Shown piece after piece: positions 25,151-32,971 of a DNA stretch of 64,000 bases. Under the pieces are notes generated by a model. The model searched no databases. It saw only the letters and a program-made list of their open reading frames with translations, and was not told the DNA's origin. Position 1 is the stretch's first letter. Every line of letters begins with the position of its first letter. A program made the translations under genes and the position numbers. The stretch is from Sphingomonas naasensis (lineage in GTDB: Bacteria > Pseudomonadota > Alphaproteobacteria > Sphingomonadales > Sphingomonadaceae). The DNA lies in NCBI RefSeq assembly GCF_004792695.1, contig NZ_SRXU01000009.1:62001-126000 (forward strand), in the 5' to 3' direction.

Positions 25151-25672
25151 ACTGCGGGTCCAGGCATCGATCGCGGCCCAGCCATACACCCCCAGCGCCT
25201 TCAGTCCCGCCGCGCGCGTCGCATCCATCCCGCCCAGCGCGATCACCGGCACCGCGAGCCCGCGGATCAGCAACCCCAGCCGCACCCGCCCCAGCGCCCG
25301 CGCGCCCGGATGCGACCGCGTCGCGAACACCGGCGAGACGAACAGCAGGTCCGCGCCGCCGCGCATCGCCGCCACCGCCTCGCGCCGCGAATGCGCGGCG
25401 AAAGTGCGCAGCCCGGGGCCGCGTTGGCCATGCAGGCCCGTCTCGGCCCGGCCCAGCCGCTGCGCCCCCGCCCGCACGACCAGCAGCTCCCGCCGGCGCG
25501 CCAGCTTCACCACCCGCGCGAACAGCGCCCGCCGCTCGGCCGGCGCGAGCCCATAGTGGCGGAACACCACGCCGCTGCCGCGCGGCAGCCGCGCCAGCGC
25601 CGTCCACAGCGATTCGCCCATCCGCTCGTCGGTCATCAGCCAGAGTTGCGGGAGAGGGTGGCGGGGGCGCAT
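25103..25672 (-). CDS. Thiamine phosphate synthase-like (ThiE/TenI) protein
   Basis: The 189-residue TIM-barrel protein has LPQLWLMTDERM near the start, GADLLFVSPVFATRSHPGARALG (phosphate/pyrimidine site) and VIALGGMDATRAAGLKALGVYGWAAIDAW at the end, matching the ThiE/TenI family. It is shorter than most ThiE enzymes and the Mg-binding DD region is not obvious, so it could be a TenI-like regulator or salvage protein. The last 15 or so residues (APAKAGAQSRG...) come from a REP-like repeat and are probably not part of the fold. Confidence 0.75.
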   Translation of the reverse strand: MRPRHPLPQLWLMTDERMGESLWTALARLPRGSGVVFRHYGLAPAERRALFARVVKLARRRELLVVRAGAQRLGRAETGLHGQRGPGLRTFAAHSRREAVAAMRGGADLLFVSPVFATRSHPGARALGRVRLGLLIRGLAVPVIALGGMDATRAAGLKALGVYGWAAIDAWTRSAPAKAGAQSRGRFGQ

Positions 25673-25694
25673 TCGCCCGCCTATAGCGCGGCGC

Positions 25695-26363
25695 ATGCCC
25701 ATAGACGACGCCTCAACCCGGCTCGCCGAGGTTCGCGAGAAGATCGCGCGCGCGGCGCGCATTGCCGGCCGCGCGCCCGACGCCATCGAGCTGATCGCGG
25801 TCTCGAAGACGCATGACGCCGTCGCGATCCGCCCGCTGCTCGCCGCCGGCCAGCGCGTCTTCGGCGAGAATCGCGTGCAGGAGGCCGCCGCCAAATGGCC
25901 CGAGTTGCGCGAGACGACTTCGGGGGTCGCGCTCCATCTGATCGGCCAGCTCCAGTCGAACAAGGCCGAGGAGGCCGTCGCGCTGTTCGACGCGATCCAT
26001 GCGGTCGACCGGCCCTCGCTGGTCGGCGCGCTCGCCCGCGCGATGGACAGGGCGGACCGGCGCCCCGCCTGCTTCGTCCAGGTCAATATCGGCGACGAGC
26101 CGCAAAAGGGCGGCTGTCTCGTCGCCGATCTGCCCGCCTTGCTCGCCGAAGCGCGCTCGGCCGAACTCCCCGTCGCCGGGCTGATGTGCATTCCGCCGGC
26201 GGATATCGAGCCGGCGCCCTATTTCGCGCTGCTCGCCAGGCTGGCGCGCGACCATGGCGTCACCGGGCTCAGCATGGGGATGTCGGGGGATTACGAGACC
26301 GCGGTGACGATCGGCGCGACGCACGTCCGGGTCGGCACCGCGCTGTTTGGAGAGCGTGCGTGA
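25695..26363 (+). CDS. YggS-family PLP homeostasis protein
   Basis: The 222-residue fold-III PLP protein has the cofactor Lys in IELIAVSKTHD (about residue 37), FGENRVQEAAAKW, LHLIGQLQSNKAEEAV and the C-terminal LSMGMSGDYETAVTIGATHVRVGTALFG. Members buffer intracellular pyridoxal phosphate rather than catalysing a reaction. It is divergent from the ThiE-like gene and overlaps the next gene. Confidence 0.93.
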   Translation: MPIDDASTRLAEVREKIARAARIAGRAPDAIELIAVSKTHDAVAIRPLLAAGQRVFGENRVQEAAAKWPELRETTSGVALHLIGQLQSNKAEEAVALFDAIHAVDRPSLVGALARAMDRADRRPACFVQVNIGDEPQKGGCLVADLPALLAEARSAELPVAGLMCIPPADIEPAPYFALLARLARDHGVTGLSMGMSGDYETAVTIGATHVRVGTALFGERA

Positions 26364-27022
26364 AGTTCGATGCGATCATCTTCGATTTCGACGGGGTGCT
26401 GCTCGAGAGCGAATATGCCGGCAACCGCCAGATTGCCGACTATCTGACCAGCATCGGCCATCCGACCACGGCCGAGGATTCGATGGCGAACTTCATGGGG
26501 CTGGCCGGCGCCGATTTTCTCGGCGCGATCGAGAACTGGATCGGCCGTGCCGTCCCCGAGGATTTTAACGCGGCGCGGGCCGAGGAAGACCGCCGCGCGC
26601 TCGAAGAGGGGCTTCCCGCCGTTGCCGGCGCGATCCGCTTCATCGAGAGCCTTCCCGAATCGCTGCCCAGGGCGATCGCCTCGTCGAGCCGCACCGGCTG
26701 GATCACCAGCCATCTCGAGCATCTCGGCGTGCGCGCGGCGTTCGGCGACAAGATCTTCAGCGGCCGCGAGCATGTCGAACGCGGCAAGCCCGAGCCCGAT
26801 ATCTACCTCCACGCCGCGCAGGCGCTGGGCGTCGACATCCGCCGCGCGGTGATCCTCGAGGATTCGCCGGTCGGCGTCACCGGCGCGGTCGCGTCGGGCG
26901 CCTATGTCATCGGGCTGTGCGCGGGTAGCCACTGCGCCCCCGATCATGCCGATCGCCTGCGCGCATTGGGCGTCCACGCGATCGCCACCGATTTCGACGC
27001 GGTCGCCCGACTGATCGCATAA
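26360..27022 (+). CDS. HAD-superfamily phosphatase (subfamily IA)
   Basis: The 220-residue protein starts at a GTG overlapping the yggS stop (GTGA). The nucleophile motif is FDAIIFDFDGVLLESE (D-x-D), followed by motif II IASSSRTGW, the Lys in ERGKPEPDIYLHAAQALG and motif IV VILEDSPVGVTGAVASG. The cap-domain layout resembles phosphoglycolate phosphatase or beta-phosphoglucomutase relatives; the substrate is undetermined. Confidence 0.88.
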   Translation: MKFDAIIFDFDGVLLESEYAGNRQIADYLTSIGHPTTAEDSMANFMGLAGADFLGAIENWIGRAVPEDFNAARAEEDRRALEEGLPAVAGAIRFIESLPESLPRAIASSSRTGWITSHLEHLGVRAAFGDKIFSGREHVERGKPEPDIYLHAAQALGVDIRRAVILEDSPVGVTGAVASGAYVIGLCAGSHCAPDHADRLRALGVHAIATDFDAVARLIA

Positions 27023-27052
27023 GCACGGCGAGAGCGGTGCGCCGGCAAAGGC

Positions 27053-28111
27053 TCAGAGCTGGTGGCCGGTGCGGTCGCGTTTAGTGGCGAGATAGCGTTC
27101 GTTGTGCGGATTGGGCGGCAGCTGGTGCGGCACCCGCTCGACCACGCCGATCCCCGCCGCCTCGAGCGCCGCGACCTTGTCGGGGTTGTTGGTGAGCAGC
27201 CGCACCTGCTTCTGGCCGAGCAGCGCGAGCATCCGCCCCGCCACCGCGAAGTTGCGCGCATCGACCGCGAAGCCGAGCCGGGTGTTGGCGTCGACGGTGT
27301 CGAAGCCCTGATCCTGCAGCGCATAGGCACGCAGCTTGTTGATCAGCCCGATCCCGCGGCCTTCCTGGCGCAGATAGAGCAATATCCCCCAGCCGCTCGC
27401 CTCGATCGCGCGGATGGCGGCGTGTAGCTGCGGGCCGCAATCGCATTTGAGGCTGCCGAGCACGTCGCCGGTCAGGCATTCGCTGTGCAGGCGGACCAGC
27501 GGCGGCGTGCCGTTGGGCTGGCCGATCAGCAGCGCGACATGCTCGCCGGGCATCTCGTCGGTGCGGAAGGCGACGATCTCGCTGTCTTCGGCGCCCGCCA
27601 CCGGCAACCGCGCGCGGCCGACGATGCGCAGCCGATCGGCATCCTCGTGCGCGTCGATGTCCGCCGGAGTGATCGCATCGGCATCGTCGCCGGCGCGGGC
27701 GAAAAAGGCGGGGAGCAGCCCCGCGACCCGCGCCAGCCGCAGCGCGGCGGCGGCCGCTTCGCCGGCCTCGATCGCCGTCGCGCGGAACGGCCCCTTGAGC
27801 GGCGTCGCCAGATCGAGCTGGGGATCGGCGAGCGCGGTCGCGGTGTCGAAATCGAGCCACGGCACCCGTGCTATCAGCACCGGTGCGTCGGGCGTCGCCG
27901 CCTCGCGCTGATTGGCGAGCTTGAGCGTCGCGGCGCGCCCGGCCGAGAGCAGCACCGGGGCATGGCCCTGCGGGTCGAACGCTGCGAGCCGCCCGGCATC
28001 GGCGGTCTCGATGGCGAGCAGCCGGAGCGTGCCATCCGTCCCGCGGATCGCCACCGGCCATCCCCGGCGCAGCGCGTCGACCGCGCGGGCGACGGCGCGC
28101 GGATCGCTCAA
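27053..28111 (-). CDS. ribA: GTP cyclohydrolase II with N-terminal extension
   Basis: The protein is 352 residues from a TTG that overlaps the xthA stop (TTGA). Residues about 165-352 are the GTP cyclohydrolase II domain: LVRLHSECLTGDVLGSLKCDCG with three zinc-binding Cys, GILLYLRQEGRGIGLINKLRAYALQDQG, and LLTNNPDKVAALEAAGI. It opens the GTP imidazole ring in riboflavin synthesis. The first ~160 residues are an extra domain without the DHBP-synthase (RibB) catalytic motifs, as I recall for some alphaproteobacterial RibA; its role is unknown. Confidence 0.9.
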   Translation of the reverse strand: MSDPRAVARAVDALRRGWPVAIRGTDGTLRLLAIETADAGRLAAFDPQGHAPVLLSAGRAATLKLANQREAATPDAPVLIARVPWLDFDTATALADPQLDLATPLKGPFRATAIEAGEAAAAALRLARVAGLLPAFFARAGDDADAITPADIDAHEDADRLRIVGRARLPVAGAEDSEIVAFRTDEMPGEHVALLIGQPNGTPPLVRLHSECLTGDVLGSLKCDCGPQLHAAIRAIEASGWGILLYLRQEGRGIGLINKLRAYALQDQGFDTVDANTRLGFAVDARNFAVAGRMLALLGQKQVRLLTNNPDKVAALEAAGIGVVERVPHQLPPNPHNERYLATKRDRTGHQL

Positions 28112-28890
28112 AAGTCGAACTCGGTGACGATCGGAACATGGTCCGACGGCTTGAGCCACGAACGGCACGGCTCGCAGACCTTGTGGCTGGTCGCCTTGTC
28201 GGCAACTTCGCGGCTGGCCCACATATGATCGAGCCGGCGGCCGCGGTCCGATGCCGCCCAGTCCCTCGCGCGATAGCTCCACCAGGTGAAGCAGCGCTCG
28301 GGCGCGGGGATGAAGCGGCGGCCGAGATCGACCCAGTCATGCGCTTCCTGCAGCCGCGCGAGCGCCGCGACTTCGATCGGCGTGTGGCTGACCACGTCGA
28401 GCAGCTGCTTGTGGCTCCACACATCGCATTCGAGCGGGGCGATGTTGAAGTCGCCGGTGAGGATGGTCGGCACGGCGAGCTGCGCGGACCATTGCGTCAT
28501 CCGCTCGACGAAATCGAGCTTCTGGCCGAATTTGGGGTTCACCTCGCGATCGGGAACGTCGCCGCCGGCCGGCACATAGACATTCTCGAGCCGTACGCCG
28601 CCCGGCAACCGCACCCCGACGTGCCGCGCTTCCTTATTGGCCTGCCAGTCGAAACGATCGTCCTCCTCGACCGGAACGCGGCTGATGATCGCCACGCCAT
28701 GGTGCATGCGCTGGCCGTGCTTGATGACGTGATCATAGCCGAGCGCGCGGAAAGGCGCCTCGGGGAAGTCGCCGTCGATGACCTTGGTTTCCTGCAGGCA
28801 GAGGATGTCGGGCGATTCCTCGCGGAGGAACTGCGCGACGATCTCGATGCGGAAGCGGACGGAGTTGATGTTCCAGGAAGCGATCTTCAT
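28108..28890 (-). CDS. xthA: Exodeoxyribonuclease III
   Basis: The 260-residue AP endonuclease has the EEP-fold motifs: MKIASWNINSVRFR, LCLQETKVIDGDFP with the metal-binding Glu, ILTGDFNIAPLECDVW, the DRGRRLDHMWAS segment and the C-terminal SDHVPIVTEFDF with the catalytic Asp-His. It nicks DNA 5' to abasic sites in base excision repair. ribA begins inside its stop codon. Confidence 0.94.
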   Translation of the reverse strand: MKIASWNINSVRFRIEIVAQFLREESPDILCLQETKVIDGDFPEAPFRALGYDHVIKHGQRMHHGVAIISRVPVEEDDRFDWQANKEARHVGVRLPGGVRLENVYVPAGGDVPDREVNPKFGQKLDFVERMTQWSAQLAVPTILTGDFNIAPLECDVWSHKQLLDVVSHTPIEVAALARLQEAHDWVDLGRRFIPAPERCFTWWSYRARDWAASDRGRRLDHMWASREVADKATSHKVCEPCRSWLKPSDHVPIVTEFDF

Positions 28891-28927
28891 CGGGCGCGAT
28901 GTAAGCAGGTCTGCCGGATACGGAAAG

Positions 28928-28944
28928 GCCCCCGCTCCGGGGGC
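28928..28944 (-). terminator. GC-rich hairpin upstream of xthA
   Basis: GCCCCCG and CGGGGGC form a perfect 7-bp stem around CTC. On the minus strand it is followed by CTTTCC and lies 29 bases after the small ORF at 28973-29038. The T tract is weak. Confidence 0.5.
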
Positions 28945-28972
28945 AATGGAGCGAGGGCCGACCTAGCGTTCG

Positions 28973-29038
28973 TCACGCAGGCGGGAAATGGGTCGATCCC
29001 GAGCAACAGGGGGAAAATCCCGGGTTACCGCCCCACAT
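28973..29038 (-). CDS. Putative 21-residue ORF
   Basis: In the 197-base lolA-xthA gap, a minus-strand ORF starts ATG with GGAG six bases before it, reads MWGGNPGFSPCC then SGSTHFPPA and stops at TGA; a GC-rich hairpin follows. The composition (Gly, Pro, two adjacent Cys, no hydrophobic run) fits neither a signal peptide nor a membrane segment. It may instead be part of a small RNA or an untranslated leader. I do not recognise it. Confidence 0.35.
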   Translation of the reverse strand: MWGGNPGFSPCCSGSTHFPPA

Positions 29039-29087
29039 CCGCAACTCCTTTCTAGGGCTCGCAACCTGTCGCCAGCATGAACGATGT

Positions 29088-29702
29088 TCAGCGATTGCGC
29101 GGGCCCTGACTCCGCGGGTCGTTCCAGCGGAACGTTCCATCGGAGACCGGGGCGTTGATCTGCTGGTTCGACAGCCGGATCGTCGTGCGGTTGTTCTGCG
29201 AGTCGAGCGCGACCCAGCCCTGGAGCATCAGCCCGGCCGGTGCCGCGGCGTTGCGCTGGAAGATCATCGTGATCCGGCCATATTCGGGATGCGCGGAATC
29301 GTGCACCTCGATCGAGACGACGCGCGGATCGCCGGTCGGCTTGAGCTTGGCGAATTTGGTGATGTCGCGCTTCGGATTGAGCAGCACCGCGAGCGGCGAA
29401 TTGCCGATCGGCCAGCGATCGACCTGGCGCACCTGATAGTCGATGAAATAGAGGCTGCGCCCGTCGGCGACGATCAGCTGAGGCACGCCCTTCTGATATT
29501 GGAAGCGAATCTTGCCGGGGCGCTTGAGCGACATCGTGCCGGTGAGCACGCGGCCGTTGCGGTCGGTCTGGCTGAAGGCGGCGGTCATGCTGCTCACGCC
29601 GGCGAGATGCTGCTGCACCAGCGCGAGATCGTCCGCGGCGGGCGCGGCGGCGATCAGCGCCGGCGCGGCGAGCAGGGTGAGGGCGAGGGGCCGTGCAAAC
29701 AC
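29088..29702 (-). CDS. lolA: Outer-membrane lipoprotein carrier LolA
   Basis: The 204-residue protein starts at a GTG six bases after GGAGAAG. The signal peptide FARPLALTLLAAPALIAAAPA is followed by the LolA fold: LAGVSSMTAAFSQTDRNG, GTMSLKRPGKIRFQY, LIVADGRSLYFIDYQVRQV and DSQNNRTTIRLSNQQIN. LolA carries lipoproteins through the periplasm from LolCDE to the outer membrane. The upstream frame is open but belongs to the broken retropepsin gene. Confidence 0.9.
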   Translation of the reverse strand: MFARPLALTLLAAPALIAAAPAADDLALVQQHLAGVSSMTAAFSQTDRNGRVLTGTMSLKRPGKIRFQYQKGVPQLIVADGRSLYFIDYQVRQVDRWPIGNSPLAVLLNPKRDITKFAKLKPTGDPRVVSIEVHDSAHPEYGRITMIFQRNAAAPAGLMLQGWVALDSQNNRTTIRLSNQQINAPVSDGTFRWNDPRSQGPRNR

Positions 29703-29766
29703 GTCTGACTTCTCCAAATGGCTGGAAACGCGGCTAGGACCCGCGGTTTGAATGAGGGTTGAACCG

Positions 29767-30176
29767 CTAACCGAATTGCAACCGGCAAGTTCCGTCCCGG
29801 CGGATCTCAAAGTCGCATTGGGAGAGAACATCCATACCCAACAGCGCATCAAAACTTGTGCCATCCACCAATTCGAAGCCCATGATCTCCTCAAATACGA
29901 AGGGAAACGAGCCGGCATCATCAGGATTTGATATGCCAATTCGGACATGAAGCGTTGGGCGAAGCCTAAACCCTGTGCCGACATCAAAGGGCGTCGGCCA
30001 ACGGCTGGCAGCCCGAGTTTCCGAATGATGTGCGTGGGGATACCGCTCGCGGTTGCGCCTGTGTCGATCAGCGCCGTTGCCCGGTAACTCGTGAGGTCGG
30101 CCGCTGGTGAAGGTCGCATGATCAATATCGGGAGGAGTATCCGGCGTCCATCGTGACGCCACTCAATGCGCGACAT
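29767..30176 (-). pseudogene. Frameshifted retropepsin-like aspartic protease
   Basis: Two overlapping frames together give one protein of about 136 residues. The first frame has MSRIEWRHDGRRILLPILI and the catalytic TALIDTGATASGIP (Asp38-Thr-Gly). The second has RIGISNPDDAGSF, IMGFELVDG and FDALLGMDVLSQCDFEI, the conserved late beta motif of single-domain retropepsins. Continuity breaks near 29935-29960, with no homopolymer there. The GC content is visibly lower than that of its neighbours. It overlaps the upstream small gene by 14 bases, so they form a two-gene unit. A one-base sequencing error would restore it. Confidence 0.75.
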
Positions 30177-30414
30177 GAGAGAAGAAACCGAGATCGATCG
30201 GCTCGTCGGTCACTTCTTGGATAGAGAAGCGCTCGTCCGGGAATCGCGAGATGCCCTCGCGATATGCTTCTCCAGGCTTGTCGAAATAGTCGATCACCGC
30301 CCGATCGCGCATGAGCGCGAATTGGTCACGATGTGACGCTAAAATACCCGCCAGCATGCACTGAAAGGCATCATAATTTGCGTCGACTTCCTGCCTGAGC
30401 CGCTCGTCGTCCAT
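30163..30414 (-). CDS. Small protein paired with the retropepsin, 83 residues
   Basis: The start at MDDERLRQEVDANYDAF is preferred to an in-frame Met upstream. The centre, LASHRDQFALMRDRAVIDYFDKPGEAYREG, and the end, RFSIQEVTDEPIDLGFFSHV, resemble a small family (DUF5678-like) I have seen next to aspartyl-protease genes. There is no signal peptide or membrane segment. Its 3' end overlaps the protease start by 14 bases and both share the lower GC content, so they were probably acquired together. The function is unknown. Confidence 0.65.
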   Translation of the reverse strand: MDDERLRQEVDANYDAFQCMLAGILASHRDQFALMRDRAVIDYFDKPGEAYREGISRFPDERFSIQEVTDEPIDLGFFSHVAH

Positions 30415-30488
30415 CACGGAACCTCCAGCGATGCCTCTATCAGAGCGACGCCCTTCCAGCGACGAAGCGGCTTGAAATGTCGACAAAG

Positions 30489-30506
30489 CGACTCAAAAAC
30501 GAGTCG
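30489..30506 (-). terminator. Possible terminator after ftsK
   Basis: CGACTC and GAGTCG form a 6-bp stem around AAAAAC, 8 bases beyond the ftsK stop on the minus strand, followed by CTTTG. The stem is short and the T tract weak. Confidence 0.35.
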
Positions 30507-30513
30507 AGCCGTT

Positions 30514-32838
30514 TCACAGCGGCCGCCCGTCGGTGTCCATCAGCACCTCGCGGCGGCCGACATGGTCGGGGCGCGAGACGAGGCCGTCCTTCTCCATCCG
30601 CTCGACGAGGCGCGCGGCCGAGTTGTAGCCGACGCGGAGCTGGCGCTGAAGCCATGACGTCGAAGCCTTCTGGCTCTCGGCGACGAGCTGGGTGGCGCGG
30701 CGGTAGAGCTGGTCCTCGGGGCTGTCGTCGCCATCGGGGCTGCCCTCCAATGCGAAGCCGCCATCCTCGGGCTCCTCGGTGACCGCGGTGATGTAATCGG
30801 GGGCGCCCTGCGCGCGCCAGAAATCGGCGACCGCCTGGACTTCCTCGTCGCTGACGAAGGGGCCGTGGACGCGGACGATCTGCTTGCCGCCCGGCATGTA
30901 GAGCATGTCGCCCTTGCCGAGCAGCTGCTCGGCGCCCTGCTCGCCGAGGATCGTGCGCGAATCGATCTTCGAGGTGACGTGGAAGCTGATCCGGGTGGGC
31001 AGGTTCGCCTTGATCACGCCGGTGATGACGTCGACCGAGGGGCGCTGCGTCGCCATGATCAGGTGGATGCCCGCGGCGCGCGCCTTTTGCGCGAGCCGCT
31101 GGATGAGGAACTCGACTTCCTTGCCCGCGGTCATCATCAGATCGGCGAGCTCGTCGACGATCACCACGATCTGCGGCAGCGGCTGGAGATCGAGCGTCTC
31201 CTCCTCGTAGATCGGCCGGCCGGTATCGGGGTCGTAGCCGGTCTGGACCTTGCGGCCGAGCTTCTGCCCCTTGGTTCTCGCCTGGCGGACCTTGTCGTTG
31301 AAGCTGGCGAGGCTGCGGACGTTGACCGAGGCCATCATCCGGTAGCGGTCCTCCATCTGCTCGACCGCCCATTTGAGCGCGCGCACCGCCTTGGGCGGAT
31401 CGGTGACGACGTCGGCGAGCAGATGCGGGATGTCCTTGTAGATGCTCAGCTCGAGCATCTTTGGATCGATCATGATCATCCGGCACTGGTCGGGCGACAG
31501 CCGGTAGAGCAGCGACAGGATCATCGCGTTGAGCCCGACCGACTTGCCCGAGCCGGTGGTGCCGGCGACGAGCAGATGCGGCATCGGCGCGAGATCGCCG
31601 ATCACCGGATCGCCGGCGATGTTCTTCCCCAGCACCAGCGGCAAGGTCGCGCCCTGCGCCTCGAATGCCTCGCTGCCGATCAGCTCGTGCAGATTGACCG
31701 ATTCGCGCTTGGCATTGGGCAGCTCGATGCCGATCACGCTGCGGCCCGGAATGGTCGCGACGCGCGCCGAGATCGCGCTCATGTTGCGGGCGATGTCGTC
31801 GGCGAGCTGGATCACCCGGCTCGCCTTGATGCCGCTGGCGGGCTCGAGTTCGTACATCGTCACCACCGGGCCGGGGCGCACCTCGACGATCTGGCCCTTC
31901 ACATGGAAATCGTCGAGCACGCTCTCGAGCAGCCGGGCGTTGCGCTCGAGCGCGAGCTTGTCGATCCCCGCGCCCGGATTGGGCGGCGCGGCCTTGAGCA
32001 GATCGAGCGGGGGCAGCTTGTAGCTGTCCTTGAAATCGAGGCTGGTCTGCGCCGGCGGCTTGGGCCGGGCGGGCGAAGGCGACAGGCTCGGCTCGGAGAT
32101 CACCGGACCGGGGCGGTGATCGGGCACCACCGTCTTGCGCGGCTCGCGTGCCTCGCGGGGTTCGCGCGGCTCGCGGAAATCGCGCGGCTCCTCGGGATCG
32201 GGCGCGCGCAGCAGCGGCACCTTGCCCGGTCCGAACAAACGCGGCATGCCGATGCCGACGCGCTCGGGCAGCGTGAAGTCGAGGCTGCGCCACCAGATCC
32301 ACAGCCCGGCGAGCGCGAATACCAGCCCCAGCCCGCGGCCGATCCAGAAGATCAGCACCGGATCGCCGATGAAGCCGATCATCCAGTTGAACAGCGCGGC
32401 GATCGACAGGCCGACCACGCCGCCCCAGCCGCCGACCAGCCACAATACCGAATCGCTCGAGAAAAAGGCGAGCGCGGTCGCCATCAGCACCACGCCGATC
32501 AGCACGCCGCGCAGCATGCGCTGCCAATTGCCCAGCGGGCGATCGAGCCACAGCCGATTGGTGAGGATGAGCCCGGCCGGCGCGATCAACGCGACGGGAA
32601 GCCCCAAAGTCGCGAGCAGCAGATCGGCGATCCACGCGCCCGGCAGCCCCAGCAGGTTGCGCGCCGGCCCGCCCGAGGCGGTGTTGAGCGAGGGGTCCTG
32701 CGAATTATAGGTGAGCAGCGCCAGCACCACGCCGATCGTGACGAGGAACAGCAGGGTTCCCGCGATCAGCGCGCCGCTGCGCCGGACGCCAGCCTTCATC
32801 GTGTCGCGCAAGAGCGACGGTTGTGCCCGGGACGCCAT
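30514..32838 (-). CDS. ftsK: DNA translocase FtsK
   Basis: The protein is 774 residues from MASRAQPSLLRDTMKAG (GGAG lies 8 bases upstream; an earlier Met at 32880 gives an unlikely leader). Four transmembrane segments occupy about 22-190, followed by a Pro/Arg/Glu-rich linker, the beta domain, and the motor with Walker A VAGTTGSGKSVGLNAM near 431 and Walker B IVVIVDELADLM near 563. The gamma winged helix (STSWLQRQLRVGYNSAARLVERME) ends the protein. It pumps chromosome termini at the septum to resolve dimers. Confidence 0.95.
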   Translation of the reverse strand: MASRAQPSLLRDTMKAGVRRSGALIAGTLLFLVTIGVVLALLTYNSQDPSLNTASGGPARNLLGLPGAWIADLLLATLGLPVALIAPAGLILTNRLWLDRPLGNWQRMLRGVLIGVVLMATALAFFSSDSVLWLVGGWGGVVGLSIAALFNWMIGFIGDPVLIFWIGRGLGLVFALAGLWIWWRSLDFTLPERVGIGMPRLFGPGKVPLLRAPDPEEPRDFREPREPREAREPRKTVVPDHRPGPVISEPSLSPSPARPKPPAQTSLDFKDSYKLPPLDLLKAAPPNPGAGIDKLALERNARLLESVLDDFHVKGQIVEVRPGPVVTMYELEPASGIKASRVIQLADDIARNMSAISARVATIPGRSVIGIELPNAKRESVNLHELIGSEAFEAQGATLPLVLGKNIAGDPVIGDLAPMPHLLVAGTTGSGKSVGLNAMILSLLYRLSPDQCRMIMIDPKMLELSIYKDIPHLLADVVTDPPKAVRALKWAVEQMEDRYRMMASVNVRSLASFNDKVRQARTKGQKLGRKVQTGYDPDTGRPIYEEETLDLQPLPQIVVIVDELADLMMTAGKEVEFLIQRLAQKARAAGIHLIMATQRPSVDVITGVIKANLPTRISFHVTSKIDSRTILGEQGAEQLLGKGDMLYMPGGKQIVRVHGPFVSDEEVQAVADFWRAQGAPDYITAVTEEPEDGGFALEGSPDGDDSPEDQLYRRATQLVAESQKASTSWLQRQLRVGYNSAARLVERMEKDGLVSRPDHVGRREVLMDTDGRPL

Positions 32839-32971
32839 CGCCCAGTCTCCGCAAATGTCAGGGGGTGCGGGCGGAATCATCGCCTACGCGGAGTCTGACG
32901 TCAAGATGGCCCCGTTTTGTACCCGTCCGCGCGGGCTGGCACCGCCCTCCAAAACCCCTTAGGGCGAAGGC

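Noticed and set aside
25103..26191. A 362-residue protein extending the ThiE-like gene upstream
   Set aside because: The upstream part is antisense to the yggS-like gene and has shadow composition; the ThiE-like fold starts at about 25672.
29767..30176. Programmed ribosomal frameshift in the retropepsin gene
   Set aside because: No slippery heptamer or downstream structure seen near the junction, so a mutation or sequencing error is more likely. The call could change with re-sequencing.
30440..32635. A 731-residue minus-strand frame overlapping ftsK
   Set aside because: It is the wrong frame of ftsK, consisting of Arg/Ala/Asp-rich shadow sequence; the FtsK frame holds the Walker motifs and membrane segments.
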